Source: Corynebacterium terpenotabidum Y-11 (GTDB taxonomy: Bacteria > Actinomycetota > Actinomycetes > Mycobacteriales > Mycobacteriaceae). Taken from it: a stretch of DNA of 64,000 nucleotides. Within the stretch, counting starts at the first letter, position 1. Each line of letters begins with the position of its first letter. The stretch spans positions 62,001 to 126,000 of the forward strand of contig NC_021663.1 of the NCBI RefSeq assembly GCF_000418365.1. The letters are read 5' to 3'. Shown one piece after another: positions 22,124 to 30,038 of the stretch. The position numbers and the translations under genes are program-made. A model generated the notes under the pieces. It saw nothing but the letters and a program-made list of their open reading frames with translations, had not been told where the DNA came from and ran no database searches.

Positions 22124-23069
22124 TCATCGATCAGATGAGAAGCGACGGTTACGCCGTCGAGTCGATCTGCCGGGTCCTTCCGGGAGCAGGGCGTGGCGAT
22201 CGCGGCGCGGACCTACCGGCACGCCAAGGCCACCGGACCGTCTGCCAGAGCGGTATCCGATGCGCAACTGCTGGACACTCTTCATGGGCTGAGGTGTTCT
22301 CCGGAGTCCCTGTACGGTCGGCGGAAAATGGTCGCCCACCTGCGCCGTCTGGGCCACGAAGTGGCGCACTGCACCGTCGACCGGTTGATGGGTGTCGCGG
22401 GTATGAACGGGGTGAGCAGGTGCAAGCCTGCGGCACGAAATAGGAGGAACAAGCCCGAGGACCGGGCGACGGATCTGCTGCGCCGGGGCTTCACCGCAGC
22501 GACCCCGAACCTGGTGTGGGTCGCGGACTTTACCTACGTGATGACGACATCAGGCTGGGTGTACGTCGCGTTCATCGTCGACGTGTTCTCGAGAGCGGAT
22601 CGTCGCCTGGCACGCGCAAACATCTAGGGGTGTGGAACTTGTGCGGATCCCCTTGCGCCTGGCGTTGTGGGAACGCAAGCGCAGTGACCATCCCGTCGTT
22701 CGTGATGAGCTGACACACCACAGCGATGCTGGAAGTCAATACACGGCGGTGAAATTCACCGATAACCTGGCATTACAGGGAATCGTGCCTTCGATCGGAA
22801 GTGTCGGTGATGCTTACGACAATGCGTTGATGGAGACGATCAACGGACTCTACAAGGCTGAATGCATCCGCAGCCGGGTCTTCAGTCCTGAGGTGCTGGA
22901 GTCGGTGGTGGATGTCGAGATCGCCACGTCGTCGTGGGTGAACTGGTACAACACGTTCCGACTGCACTCGTCGTTGGGGATGGTCCCGCCAGTGGAGTTT
23001 GAGGACGCGTTCTGGGCTGAGCGCGTTACACTGAACCGAGCAACTGAGAAGGCCGCTCAGTCAATCTAA
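22124..23069 (+). pseudogene. IS3-family transposase OrfB (two frameshifts)
   Basis: Pieces of a DDE integrase-core protein lie in different frames: RSDGYAVESICRVL (to about 22185), then EQ/IAARTYRHAKATG through WVADFTYVMTTSGWVYVAF (first Asp), a shift near 22593, then HHSDAGSQYTA (second Asp) and DNALMETINGLYKAE (Glu) to the stop at 23069. All three catalytic residues are still encoded, but no single frame spans them, so the gene is inactive unless the shifts are sequencing errors. Confidence 0.8.
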
Positions 23070-23173
23070 TGGCGGCAACAAAGCCGTGACGGTTCAGGCA
23101 ACGAGCCCTCGAACCAGTAGGTCAAGCAATCCAGGAACTTTTTAAGTGATTCAAGGGTGGTGAATTAACCAAT

Positions 23174-23518
23174 ATGACCGCCATGGAATTATGGTTTCTA
23201 ACATCGTTAGCCGTCTTTCTAACATCAGGTCTTCTCGTGCCAATATTTGGAGATTTCGTAGAGTCTATAGAACGCCCAAAGGAAATATCCGAGGCAATAT
23301 TCTTCACCTCTACCGTTTGCCTTTTTATTCCTGTTCCCGCAGCTCTCTTCTTAGAGGGTTCCATCAAAGAGATGCTGTTCTTTTGTATTGGATCTTCATT
23401 GATTCATATTGCCATGCGATACCGAATGGGCCTTAGCGCGCTTCCCCCGTCGCCGTGCTATATCTGGAACGCCGAGAAGACCCTGGTCAGAACCATCATG
23501 AAGAAGGACCACACATGA
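23174..23518 (+). CDS. Small three-helix membrane protein, unknown function
   Basis: A 114-residue protein with three probable transmembrane helices (about residues 5-25, 41-60, 65-83) and a basic tail ending KKDHT. The gene is clearly poorer in G+C than the chromosome (codons such as TTA, ATA and AAT are used), a sign of foreign origin. GGTGG lies upstream of the ATG as a weak ribosome site. It is the only non-IS content between the two IS3 elements. Its stop overlaps the ATG of a short open frame cut by the second IS, so it was once the first gene of a coupled pair. I do not recognise the family. Confidence 0.55.
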   Translation: MTAMELWFLTSLAVFLTSGLLVPIFGDFVESIERPKEISEAIFFTSTVCLFIPVPAALFLEGSIKEMLFFCIGSSLIHIAMRYRMGLSALPPSPCYIWNAEKTLVRTIMKKDHT

Positions 23519-23565
23519 GCCCCACCACCACCTCCTCTCCTGTGTTCTCGGCCGTGCAGCATTGA
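23515..23565 (+). pseudogene. 5' stub of a gene interrupted by IS element B
   Basis: The ATG (ATGA overlap with the preceding stop) begins MSPTTTSSPVFSAVQH, and the stop codon is formed by the first bases of the IS3 terminal repeat at 23563. The rest of this gene is not present to the right of the IS, so its identity is lost. Confidence 0.5.
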
Positions 23566-23613
23566 ATCGCCCCGGGTTTAATGGAGGGAACAGGATTGCA
23601 AAGGAGCTACCCC

Positions 23614-23909
23614 ATGCCCTCGAAGTACACCCCCGAACTCAAGACCAGGGCCATCGAACTGGTCCTGCACGCACAAGCCGACCCCGACACCGCCCGCGGC
23701 GCGGTGTCCCGCATCGCCGACGAGCTCAACCTCTCGCGTGAAACCCTGCGAATCTGGGTGACGCAAACACAAGGAATCCGGCGTGTCCACGCCGACAGAG
23801 TCGGTGGACTTGGAAGCAGAAAACCACAGGCTGCGTAAAGAACTCGCCGAATCACAGCGTGCCAACGAGATCCTGAAGAAGGCTTCGGCTTTCTTCGCGG
23901 CGGACGCTC
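23614..23909 (+). pseudogene. IS3-family transposase OrfA of element B (one frameshift)
   Basis: It starts MPSKYTPELKTRAIELVLHA and continues through the helix-turn-helix (ISRIADELNLSRETLRIWV type). Near 23758 the frame changes and the zipper region continues as KHKESGVSTPTESVDLEAEN with RKELAESQRANEILKKASAF. One lost or gained base separates the halves. The switch from this frame into orfB would normally rely on programmed -1 frameshifting close to 23900. Confidence 0.7.
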
Positions 23910-24833
23910 GTGGCACCCACACAAGTAGTCGTCGACTTCATCGACGACAACCGTGCTCACTACGGGGTCGAGCCGATCATCCGAGTGTTGTCAGACACAC
24001 CCGCCCGCATTGCCGTGAGCACGTACTACGCCGTGAAAAGCCGGCCCGCTTCCGCCCGGTCCGTCCGGGACGATCAGCTGGCCGCGGCCCTGCACCGCAT
24101 CTACACCGACAACTACTCCTGCTACGGAGCGAGGAAACTGTGGGCCGAGATCAACCGCGAAGGAACGTTCGGCCACGTCGCCCGCTGCACCGTGGAACGG
24201 ATCATGGTCCGTGAAGGCATCCGCGGGATCCGCCGGCGAGTGAAGAAACCGTCGACTCGTAGTGCCGACGCCGACGACTGCCCGGTCGACCTGGTCGACC
24301 GTGACTTCGACGCGGAGTTGCCGAATGAGCTCTGGGTCGCGGACATCACCTACATCCCCACCCGTGCTGGATGGGTCTACGCCGCATTCGTCCTGGATGC
24401 CGCCACCCGGGAGATCGTCGGCTGGCAGGTCACCAACCACCTGCGGGCCGCACTGGCTCTCGATGCCCTCGACATGGCTCTGTCTGCCCGTCTTCGGGCC
24501 AGTCAGGATGTGTCCGGGCTGATCCATCACTCGGACCGCGGAGTTCAATACCGGTCGGTGGCCTACGGGAAGGCGCTGGCGGACTCGAAGGTCGTCGCGT
24601 CGGTGGGGTCCAAAGGAGACTCCTACGACAATGCGATGGCCGAGGCGCTGAACTCGGTGTTCAAGGCCGAGCTGATCGACCGGCGGACTTGGCCGGCGTT
24701 GACGGACGTCATCGTGGAGACGTCGAAGTGGGTCGGTTGGTACAACAACCGGCGATTGCATTCAGCGGTCGGCTACGTGCCACCGGTCCAGGCTCATCGT
24801 CAGCTCATCGACAAGCAGGCCCTCGCGGCCTGA
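23910..24833 (+). CDS. IS3-family transposase OrfB of element B (integrase core)
   Basis: A 307-residue open frame with the complete rve integrase core: WVADITYIPTRAGWVYAAF (first Asp), IHHSDRGVQYRSVAYG (second Asp) and SYDNAMAEALNSVFKAELI (Glu), then WYNNRRLHSAVGYVPP. The N-terminal HTH_21-type region (YGARKLWAEINREG) is also present. It is normally made as an OrfAB fusion; since orfA has a frameshift, active transposase is doubtful. It could still be mobilised by a related copy elsewhere. Confidence 0.88.
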   Translation: MAPTQVVVDFIDDNRAHYGVEPIIRVLSDTPARIAVSTYYAVKSRPASARSVRDDQLAAALHRIYTDNYSCYGARKLWAEINREGTFGHVARCTVERIMVREGIRGIRRRVKKPSTRSADADDCPVDLVDRDFDAELPNELWVADITYIPTRAGWVYAAFVLDAATREIVGWQVTNHLRAALALDALDMALSARLRASQDVSGLIHHSDRGVQYRSVAYGKALADSKVVASVGSKGDSYDNAMAEALNSVFKAELIDRRTWPALTDVIVETSKWVGWYNNRRLHSAVGYVPPVQAHRQLIDKQALAA

Positions 24834-24884
24834 TCAACAGACAAACGACCCTCGACAAAACCCGGGGCTCGACACGTTTTTCCC

Positions 24885-25150
24885 GCCGGTGTGCGTGGTC
24901 GGCTGGTGGTGTGGCGGCGGACAGTTCGTTGGACGTGGACGAGGCAACGTTGGATCGAGGTGTCGGGCCAGCAGGTTTTGATGGCGGATTGGGCGCCTTG
25001 ACCACCGTCGGTGGTGATCAGCAGTGGGGCGGCAATGCCGGTCAGCAGGCTGGTGTAGGAGGTGGTGCCGTTCTTCTTCATCGCGCCGTGGCAGACGGGG
25101 CATCGGGGTCTGTTGGTTTTCACCCTTGCCGATCCAACCGTCAGGGTGGG
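24885..25150 (-). pseudogene. IS1249-like transposase, N-terminal remnant
   Basis: On the minus strand it begins with a zinc-finger-like NRPRCPVCHGAMKKNGTTS, then jumps by internal deletion to YTSLLTGIAAPLLITTDGGQ (catalytic Asp region) and IQRCLVHVQRTVRRHTTSRP, where it ends at IS element B. Roughly a hundred residues between the zinc finger and YTSLL are missing. The last 98 bp are homologous to 21651-21751 with several differences, so this is a separate copy from the left remnant. Confidence 0.75.
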
Positions 25151-25413
25151 GGGCGAAGGTGGAGCATACGGGAGTGGTCTTGTCACGTACCCTGGGCGAA
25201 TAGCTGTCCGGGAGCTATTATTCCGTCATTTCGGTGGCGTGACCTGCTGCGGAGTGTCGATCCCGAGCACACATTTTGACCATTAACCCAGAACAGACAG
25301 TGGGAGAGTTGCTCGGCGAAGTCCCGTGTGTGAGTGCCGGCGGCGGGAAGGGGTTCACGAACAGCAGTGGGCCGTACGTCACGGCCCGCTGGGCATGTTC
25401 CTGGCAGGTCGAC

Positions 25414-26388
25414 CTATGTCCCGGCAACGACCTGCCACTGAAAATCGATCGAGGGTGCAACATAGGGACTCGAGGAGCTTCGTCGTACAGAGAGGAACTC
25501 AACGAGACAGAGTGCACCGTACTTGTTCATGAGTACGGCGGTCTCACCTGTGCGAGGCTCGACAGTTCGGCCGGAGGACAGGTGCGCTGCCAGATCGTCT
25601 TCGGGAGCTGCCTCAGGGCGTAGGACGCCGACGGCCTCGATCGGATCCTTGTAAAGATAGATCGAGTCATCGCCGCACTCGCTGACATGCAGCGTGAACT
25701 CCTGTTCGCCGAACCCGAACGTAAATTCGCCGCGTGGGGCCTCGCTGTACTCAAAATGTTCTTTTCCGCTCAACGAGGGATCACGCCAGCGTGTAGTTGA
25801 GGACTGCAGAGCATGTCGCTCCAGCCGGGCGGACCGTTCACGGAGAGTCGCAATGGTTGTCGCGTGATCATCGTTGGCTGGTAGACCCTCGAGCCAACGC
25901 CAGAGCTCCTGGAGTTGTTCGGAACCAGGAAAGTCTCCGACGTCAGGATAGGCGTTGAAGTACAGACCTTTCGGGTTGGTTCCTGCCAACCAGTCGGGGA
26001 GCCGGTGTCGAGGATTGTCCTTGAATAGCACGGTCAGCCATGCTTCGGATTTCTTGGGACAGGACTCGGCAATCCACCGGTTCTCGGTGGCGACTCCTGA
26101 GTCTGGGGCATTATTAGCCCTGACCGTGTAGTTTTCATCGACGATCATGAGGACATGGCGGGCGTGGCGGATCTTACGCATAAAGCCCGTCAGTGAGTCC
26201 CCGTAGTCGACATCAGCATCGACCAGGATGTGGTAGCCGAGCATCTTCAGGTGGGCAGCGAGGAGGTGTACCCACTGCTGGTGCTGTGTGGAAGTCCATG
26301 CGTAGGAGATGAACAGGTCGGCCCCATCCGGAGCCAACACTTTTGCTTGCGGATCTGTCATTGAACTCTTCGTATCATAGGGCATCAT
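25414..26388 (-). CDS. TIR-domain protein, predicted NAD-degrading effector
   Basis: A 324-residue protein. Residues about 22-170 are a TIR/SEFIR-like domain: DLFISYAWTSTQHQQWVHLL, GYHILVDADVDYGDS, ARHVLMIVDENY and GVATENRWIAE, with E102 as the likely catalytic glutamate. Residues about 205-305 form a beta-rich extension (EFTFGFGEQEFTLHV, IYLYKDP, RTVEPRTGETAVLM) of a kind attached to some bacterial TIR proteins but without known function. Many bacterial TIR domains cleave NAD+ to abort phage infection; that role here is inference. The start ATGATG at 26388 has GGAAG 10 nt upstream. The gene is 17 bp downstream of the 609-residue gene in the same operon, between IS remnants, with lower G+C than the host. 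Confidence 0.85.
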   Translation of the reverse strand: MMPYDTKSSMTDPQAKVLAPDGADLFISYAWTSTQHQQWVHLLAAHLKMLGYHILVDADVDYGDSLTGFMRKIRHARHVLMIVDENYTVRANNAPDSGVATENRWIAESCPKKSEAWLTVLFKDNPRHRLPDWLAGTNPKGLYFNAYPDVGDFPGSEQLQELWRWLEGLPANDDHATTIATLRERSARLERHALQSSTTRWRDPSLSGKEHFEYSEAPRGEFTFGFGEQEFTLHVSECGDDSIYLYKDPIEAVGVLRPEAAPEDDLAAHLSSGRTVEPRTGETAVLMNKYGALCLVEFLSVRRSSSSPYVAPSIDFQWQVVAGT

Positions 26389-26405
26389 TGTCGTCGCTTC
26401 CGGAA

Positions 26406-28235
26406 CTATTGTTGAATGATAGAGTCAAGATGCTGGGCGGATTTCAATATATGATTAGAGATTGGGCGAGGGAAATTTATGAGACTCAGATAGTCTTGGA
26501 GCGGAAGAGGGATAGGGTGGGTGAGCCATTGACGAAGCAGGTTTACGACGTCGATTCTACTATGATCCACTAGCCCTTCGATTATTTGAAGGTCAAGGTG
26601 TCGGACCACTGCCGGTCGCGCCACTCTCCCTTTGAATTCTTCGAAAATCGGCATAGCATGTATGGATCGAACCATCTCCGACATGAGCGAACTTGGATAT
26701 CCTGAATCGGGAACAATAACAAGCGGAATGAAAGAATATTCTGCTTGCTGGGTTCCGCCCCAGCCAGTTTTTTCAATTAGGCGCATTGTCGATAGGAGCT
26801 GGGAGTATTTCCGGTTATTTAGAATCGATTCCTGATCTTCGTTATACTTCTCGCCGTTTGCGAGAGCTTGAGAAAGTAAGAAATTCAGCGGGTGGTGGGT
26901 CGCCTCAACGAGGATGTTTACATCTCCTGTTCGCAAGACCCAGTCGCATACGGATGGCTGATTTCCTTTTTTGTGAGACCATTGTTTTTGAAGCTCTTCC
27001 TCGCCCAAGATCTGATTTATCCTAGGGCTATTGGCGCAGATCCGCTCCAACGTTCCGCCGACGGACATTTCGAATTTATGAGTAATTCCCTGGCTGAACT
27101 GTTTTGAGGCATTCTTCGAACCTCCAATATTCATGATATGCATAATATCGAACTGGACCAAATCGCCAAAAAATCGCTCGACCACCCACTGCGAACGCAA
27201 AACGAATAGTTTTCCATCTCGCAACCTCAAAAACGGATATCTGGTGAAAGTGTAGCGTTGGAGCGCTACGTTACCCCGATCCCTGTCTTCCGTTAAGCTA
27301 TTTCGGTAGGCGTCCAAATCGAGAGACATGTTGGATACGATGAAATCTACCAGACTCTTTGACCACGGAAGATCGACTATGTTAATTACATATTCTTCTC
27401 GTTTTAATGAGTCCACGACGAACTGTCCCGCTTTAAATAGGTCAACAATCTGAAAACCGGTGGTTTGATAGAAGCACGCTGCGGGAGTTTCACCTAAGGA
27501 TATCGGAACCTTGCTGGGCCATGGGGAGTACCAGAAATCAAGCGCATTCGATTTTAGGCACTCTAGGTTTTTTGGAGAATTAAAGAGAATGGCGGCAGAT
27601 TCTCCATGCAAATAATCATGTGCGGCAGACAGGAGTTCTTCCCTAGATAGGTAATTGAGCTGCGCATATAGAGTTGAAAATTCGGCCTGATCAGGGATGT
27701 GACCGAAAGATTCAGGTAGCTTGTCCTGTTCAGAGGAGACGGATAGTATCAGGCAAACTAGTTCTTCATTTTCGATGGAACGGGTACCGGAAGAATTGCA
27801 TTCCAGTATTTCTCTTATTAGTTGAACCGTTGCTTGAGCAGGGGCAAGTATGCTGCCGGAGAGCACCTTTTTCTGTGCGGCATCTGCCCAAGGGGTATGT
27901 ATATTATTCAATATGTCGAGTTCGCAATCCCTCTCTCTCCAGTCTGTTGCTGCTGCGTGGTCCCGTCTGTTCTGAAAATCCACGAGGCGCATCAGCGCAT
28001 CGGTTGTGTCAACGGTGGAGAGAAGTGCTTTTCTCTGCAATTCGGACATTGCAGATAGACGAACACTCTCGGCTGTGAGGATCGTCGGATTACTGTTTAG
28101 TTGTTCTATAATTGAGGAACGGTCAATATAATTCGGCAATACGTTCGACAATGTGGGGAAGTTGGCCGCTCCTGGCCGTTTGGACTCACATTGACGTGCG
28201 CGCTGCTGTCTATTCCTCTTGCGTCGTATTGACAT
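26406..28235 (-). CDS. Large uncharacterised protein with a nuclease-like C-terminal half, partner of the TIR protein
   Basis: A 609-residue soluble protein, strikingly AT-rich for this genome (about half A+T by eye). The start at 28235 (MSIRRKRNRQQRAR) has GAGGA about 10 nt upstream; an in-frame extension to 28334 is less likely. I do not recognise the full-length family. The middle segment FTRYPFLRLRDGKLFVLRSQ followed by a helix with E397 (GGTLER), then CDWVL (D431) and NILVEATHH (E444), resembles the order of motifs in PD-(D/E)XK nucleases, except that the lysine two residues after the glutamate is Thr. It is the first gene of a two-gene operon with the TIR protein and sits alone between two IS remnants. 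A sensor or nuclease role in defence is inferred, not shown. Confidence 0.75.
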   Translation of the reverse strand: MSIRRKRNRQQRARQCESKRPGAANFPTLSNVLPNYIDRSSIIEQLNSNPTILTAESVRLSAMSELQRKALLSTVDTTDALMRLVDFQNRRDHAAATDWRERDCELDILNNIHTPWADAAQKKVLSGSILAPAQATVQLIREILECNSSGTRSIENEELVCLILSVSSEQDKLPESFGHIPDQAEFSTLYAQLNYLSREELLSAAHDYLHGESAAILFNSPKNLECLKSNALDFWYSPWPSKVPISLGETPAACFYQTTGFQIVDLFKAGQFVVDSLKREEYVINIVDLPWSKSLVDFIVSNMSLDLDAYRNSLTEDRDRGNVALQRYTFTRYPFLRLRDGKLFVLRSQWVVERFFGDLVQFDIMHIMNIGGSKNASKQFSQGITHKFEMSVGGTLERICANSPRINQILGEEELQKQWSHKKGNQPSVCDWVLRTGDVNILVEATHHPLNFLLSQALANGEKYNEDQESILNNRKYSQLLSTMRLIEKTGWGGTQQAEYSFIPLVIVPDSGYPSSLMSEMVRSIHAMPIFEEFKGRVARPAVVRHLDLQIIEGLVDHSRIDVVNLLRQWLTHPIPLPLQDYLSLINFPRPISNHILKSAQHLDSIIQQ

Positions 28236-28357
28236 GGCGATTTTATCCTCGCAGGAGTTTATTGGCTCTACGCGATCTGGAGTGTGTAGCTGACGTTCGG
28301 GCGGGGACGACGAGGTCCCGGGGTGGAACAACATGTAGGGGCCCTGGCCGGTACAAG

Positions 28358-29728
28358 ATGAGAGTTACGAAGCCTTCATCCGAGCCGAACCAGGACCCTA
28401 CCGTGCACCCTACTGGCAACCTCGTCGCCGACACCATTTGCCGTACCGCCGAACTCGGACTGACGATCACTGGCGCAGCGGACGCTGGGACGGCCACCAT
28501 CATCGACGTGGCCCCGGTGGCAGTCGCCGACTCCTGCCCGGAGTGTCGTTGCCCCGGAGTGAAACGCGACCATGTGACCCGACGGTTGGTGGACTTGCCG
28601 GCCGTGGGGTTCCCCACTCGCCTGCACCTCCGGGTGTCTCGTTTTACCTGCGCTAACCCCGACTGCAGCAGGAGAATCTTCCAGGCCTCCCTGCCGTGTG
28701 CCGACGATGGAGCCAAGCTGACCCATCGGGTGAGTCGCTGGACCCTCCAGCGCCTTGCCATCGACCGGATGAGCGTCACGGCGACTGCCAAGGCACTGGG
28801 GGTCGGCGGGGAACTGGTCAACCGGGGCGCTGTCACCGCTGCCCGCAACCTCGTCTACGCTGACCCGTCCCACCTGGCCGGGGTGCGGGGGGCTGTGCTT
28901 CGATTCTGGGGCGTTGATGAGCACGTCTGAAAGCACACCCGCCGACCCGGCGAACCCTCCTTCATGGTCACCGTGCTGGTGGACCTGACCCCGCTGGCCG
29001 ACGGGACAGGCCCGGCACGTCTGATCGACATGCGACCGGGCCGCAGTGCAGAGGTCCTGAAGACCTGGCTGACTGAGCGTGGCCCGCAGTTCCGGGCCGG
29101 GGTGCAGGTCGTGACGAGTGGCACGGGTTCACCGGGTACTCCACCGCCGTCGACCACGCACTTCCTGCGACGCAGAAGGCCATGGACTAAGTTCCATGTC
29201 GTCCACCTGGCCGTCGAGAAGCTCACCGGATGCCGTCAACGCCTGCAACGCGAAACCACCGGACGCCACGGGCGGAAGGACGACCCGCTGTACAAGCACC
29301 GGCGGGCGCTGCTGACCAGGACCGAGTTCCTCACCGACCGGCAGAAACAAAGCCTGAACCTGCTGTGGGACACCGATGATGACTACGTCGCGTTGCAGGT
29401 CACCTGGCAGTATCTACCAGGACCTGGTCCGTGCCTATGGTCAGCCGGACAGGTCGCGGGGAACGAAGTTGATGTCCAGGGTGATGAGCACGCTTCGTAA
29501 GGGCCTACCTGCGGGGCTGCGGGAGTTGGCGTAACTGGGTCGAACCCTGTGGCGTCGCCGCGAAGACATCCTTGCCTACTTCGATATAGGTGCATCCAAC
29601 GGACGGTTGGAGCACCTGCGCGGCATCGCCCTGGGATTCAGGAACCTGGATCATTACATCTTGAGTTCGCTGATCCACTCAGGACAGCTGAAGAACCGGA
29701 TCAACGCACTCTAGAACGCGAGGTGCCC
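28358..29728 (+). mobile_element. ISL3-family insertion sequence (IS31831/IS1207-like), degenerate
   Basis: The right end TCAACGCACTCTAGAACGCG at 29701-29720, running on to 29728, resembles the terminal repeat of corynebacterial ISL3 elements. The left end is not clear and I place it only near the beginning of the transposase frame. The element bounds the TIR operon on the side opposite the IS1249-like end. Confidence 0.6.
28403..29714 (+). pseudogene. ISL3-family transposase, multiply disrupted
   Basis: The segments TGNLVADTICRTAELGLTIT, a zinc-finger part (CPECRCPGVKRDHVTRRLVD, CANPDCSRRIF), AIDRMSVTATAKALG, WGVDEH (first catalytic Asp), then after a stop and shift near 28928 VTVLVDLTPLADG, FHVVHLAVEKLTGCRQRLQR, and finally DILAYFDIGASNGRLEHLRG and FRNLDHYILSSLIHSGQLKN match an IS31831/IS1207-type transposase. 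At least three frameshifts or stops (28928, near 29400, 29534) and small deletions inactivate it. Confidence 0.85.
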
Positions 29729-29774
29729 GCAATGGTGGTCAACCACGTCCGAACCCAAGACGGTCCGATTCGAT

Positions 29775-30038
29775 TCAGTGCAGCTTTCCTCGCCGCCAAG
29801 CAATGAAGTCAATGCCCCATGCGATGGTACTGAATACTAAGAACGTCGGGGACCATTGAGTGAAAAGAGAATCCCGACCGTGGTCAATGGCTGCTCCCCA
29901 GGTGCCATTCGTGCGAACCTTCTCAATAAGAGTAGGGATTACCGACGAGCCGAGAAATGTTCCAGCAACAACACTCAGCCAGACTTTCAGCCACGATCGT
30001 GCAGAACCCTCGTCGAATCTATTCTTCTCTGCAGTCAA
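29775..30038 (-). CDS. Small membrane protein coupled to the MMPL transporter
   Basis: Predicted 87 residues from a TTG start: MTAEKNRFDEGSARSWLKVW, two hydrophobic helices (LSVVAGTFLGSSVIP and FLVFSTIAWGIDFIAW) and a basic end RRGKLH. The TTG is part of TTGA, overlapping the MMPL stop, and AAGGAGG lies 7 nt upstream, so translation is coupled to the transporter gene. Function unknown; it may be an accessory subunit. A longer frame into the MMPL gene exists but has no ribosome site. Confidence 0.6.
   Translation of the reverse strand: MTAEKNRFDEGSARSWLKVWLSVVAGTFLGSSVIPTLIEKVRTNGTWGAAIDHGRDSLFTQWSPTFLVFSTIAWGIDFIAWRRGKLH

Larger units (their letters stand above)
21752..23096 (+). mobile_element. 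IS3-family insertion sequence A (degenerate)
   Basis: The ends are imperfect inverted repeats: TGAACCGTCACGGGTATCTT at 21752 against the complement of the segment ending in GGTTCA at 23096. About 1345 bp, normal for IS3. It carries orfA and orfB, both damaged by frameshifts. No matching 3-4 bp target duplication was visible. Confidence 0.75.
23563..24874 (+). mobile_element. IS3-family insertion sequence B
   Basis: The left end TGAATCGCCCCGGGTTT and the right end (complement TGTCGAGCCCCGGGTTTT, ending at 24874) form imperfect inverted repeats sharing GCCCCGGGTTT. About 1312 bp. It contains an orfA with one frameshift and an intact orfB. The right end abuts IS1249-like sequence. No target duplication was seen. 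Confidence 0.75.
20999..25289. mobile_element. IS1249-like termini enclosing nested IS3 elements
   Basis: GGGTTAATGGTCAGAATGTG starting at 20999 is matched by an inverted copy ending at 25289 (one mismatch, A for G). These look like the two terminal inverted repeats of IS1249-type (IS256-superfamily) elements. Inside are the C-terminal part of one transposase (left), two IS3-family elements, a small non-IS segment, and the N-terminal part of a second transposase (right). About 98 bp of transposase sequence is present on both sides with several mismatches, and the 8-bp flanks (TTAAGGGT, AGAACAGA) differ. So the ends probably come from two IS1249 copies, not one. Confidence 0.65.

Noticed and set aside
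21752..24874. Target-site duplications of the IS3 elements
   Set aside because: The 3-4 bp flanks on either side do not match for either element, so no duplication is claimed.
25276..25623. 115-codon plus-strand frame beside the TIR gene
   Set aside because: More than half overlaps the TIR coding sequence antisense, and the rest lies in the IS1249-like end. No homology signal or ribosome site.
20881..29774. tRNA-targeted integrative element with att repeats
   Set aside because: I looked for a second copy of the tRNA 3' end around the right boundary and found none, and no integrase gene is present.
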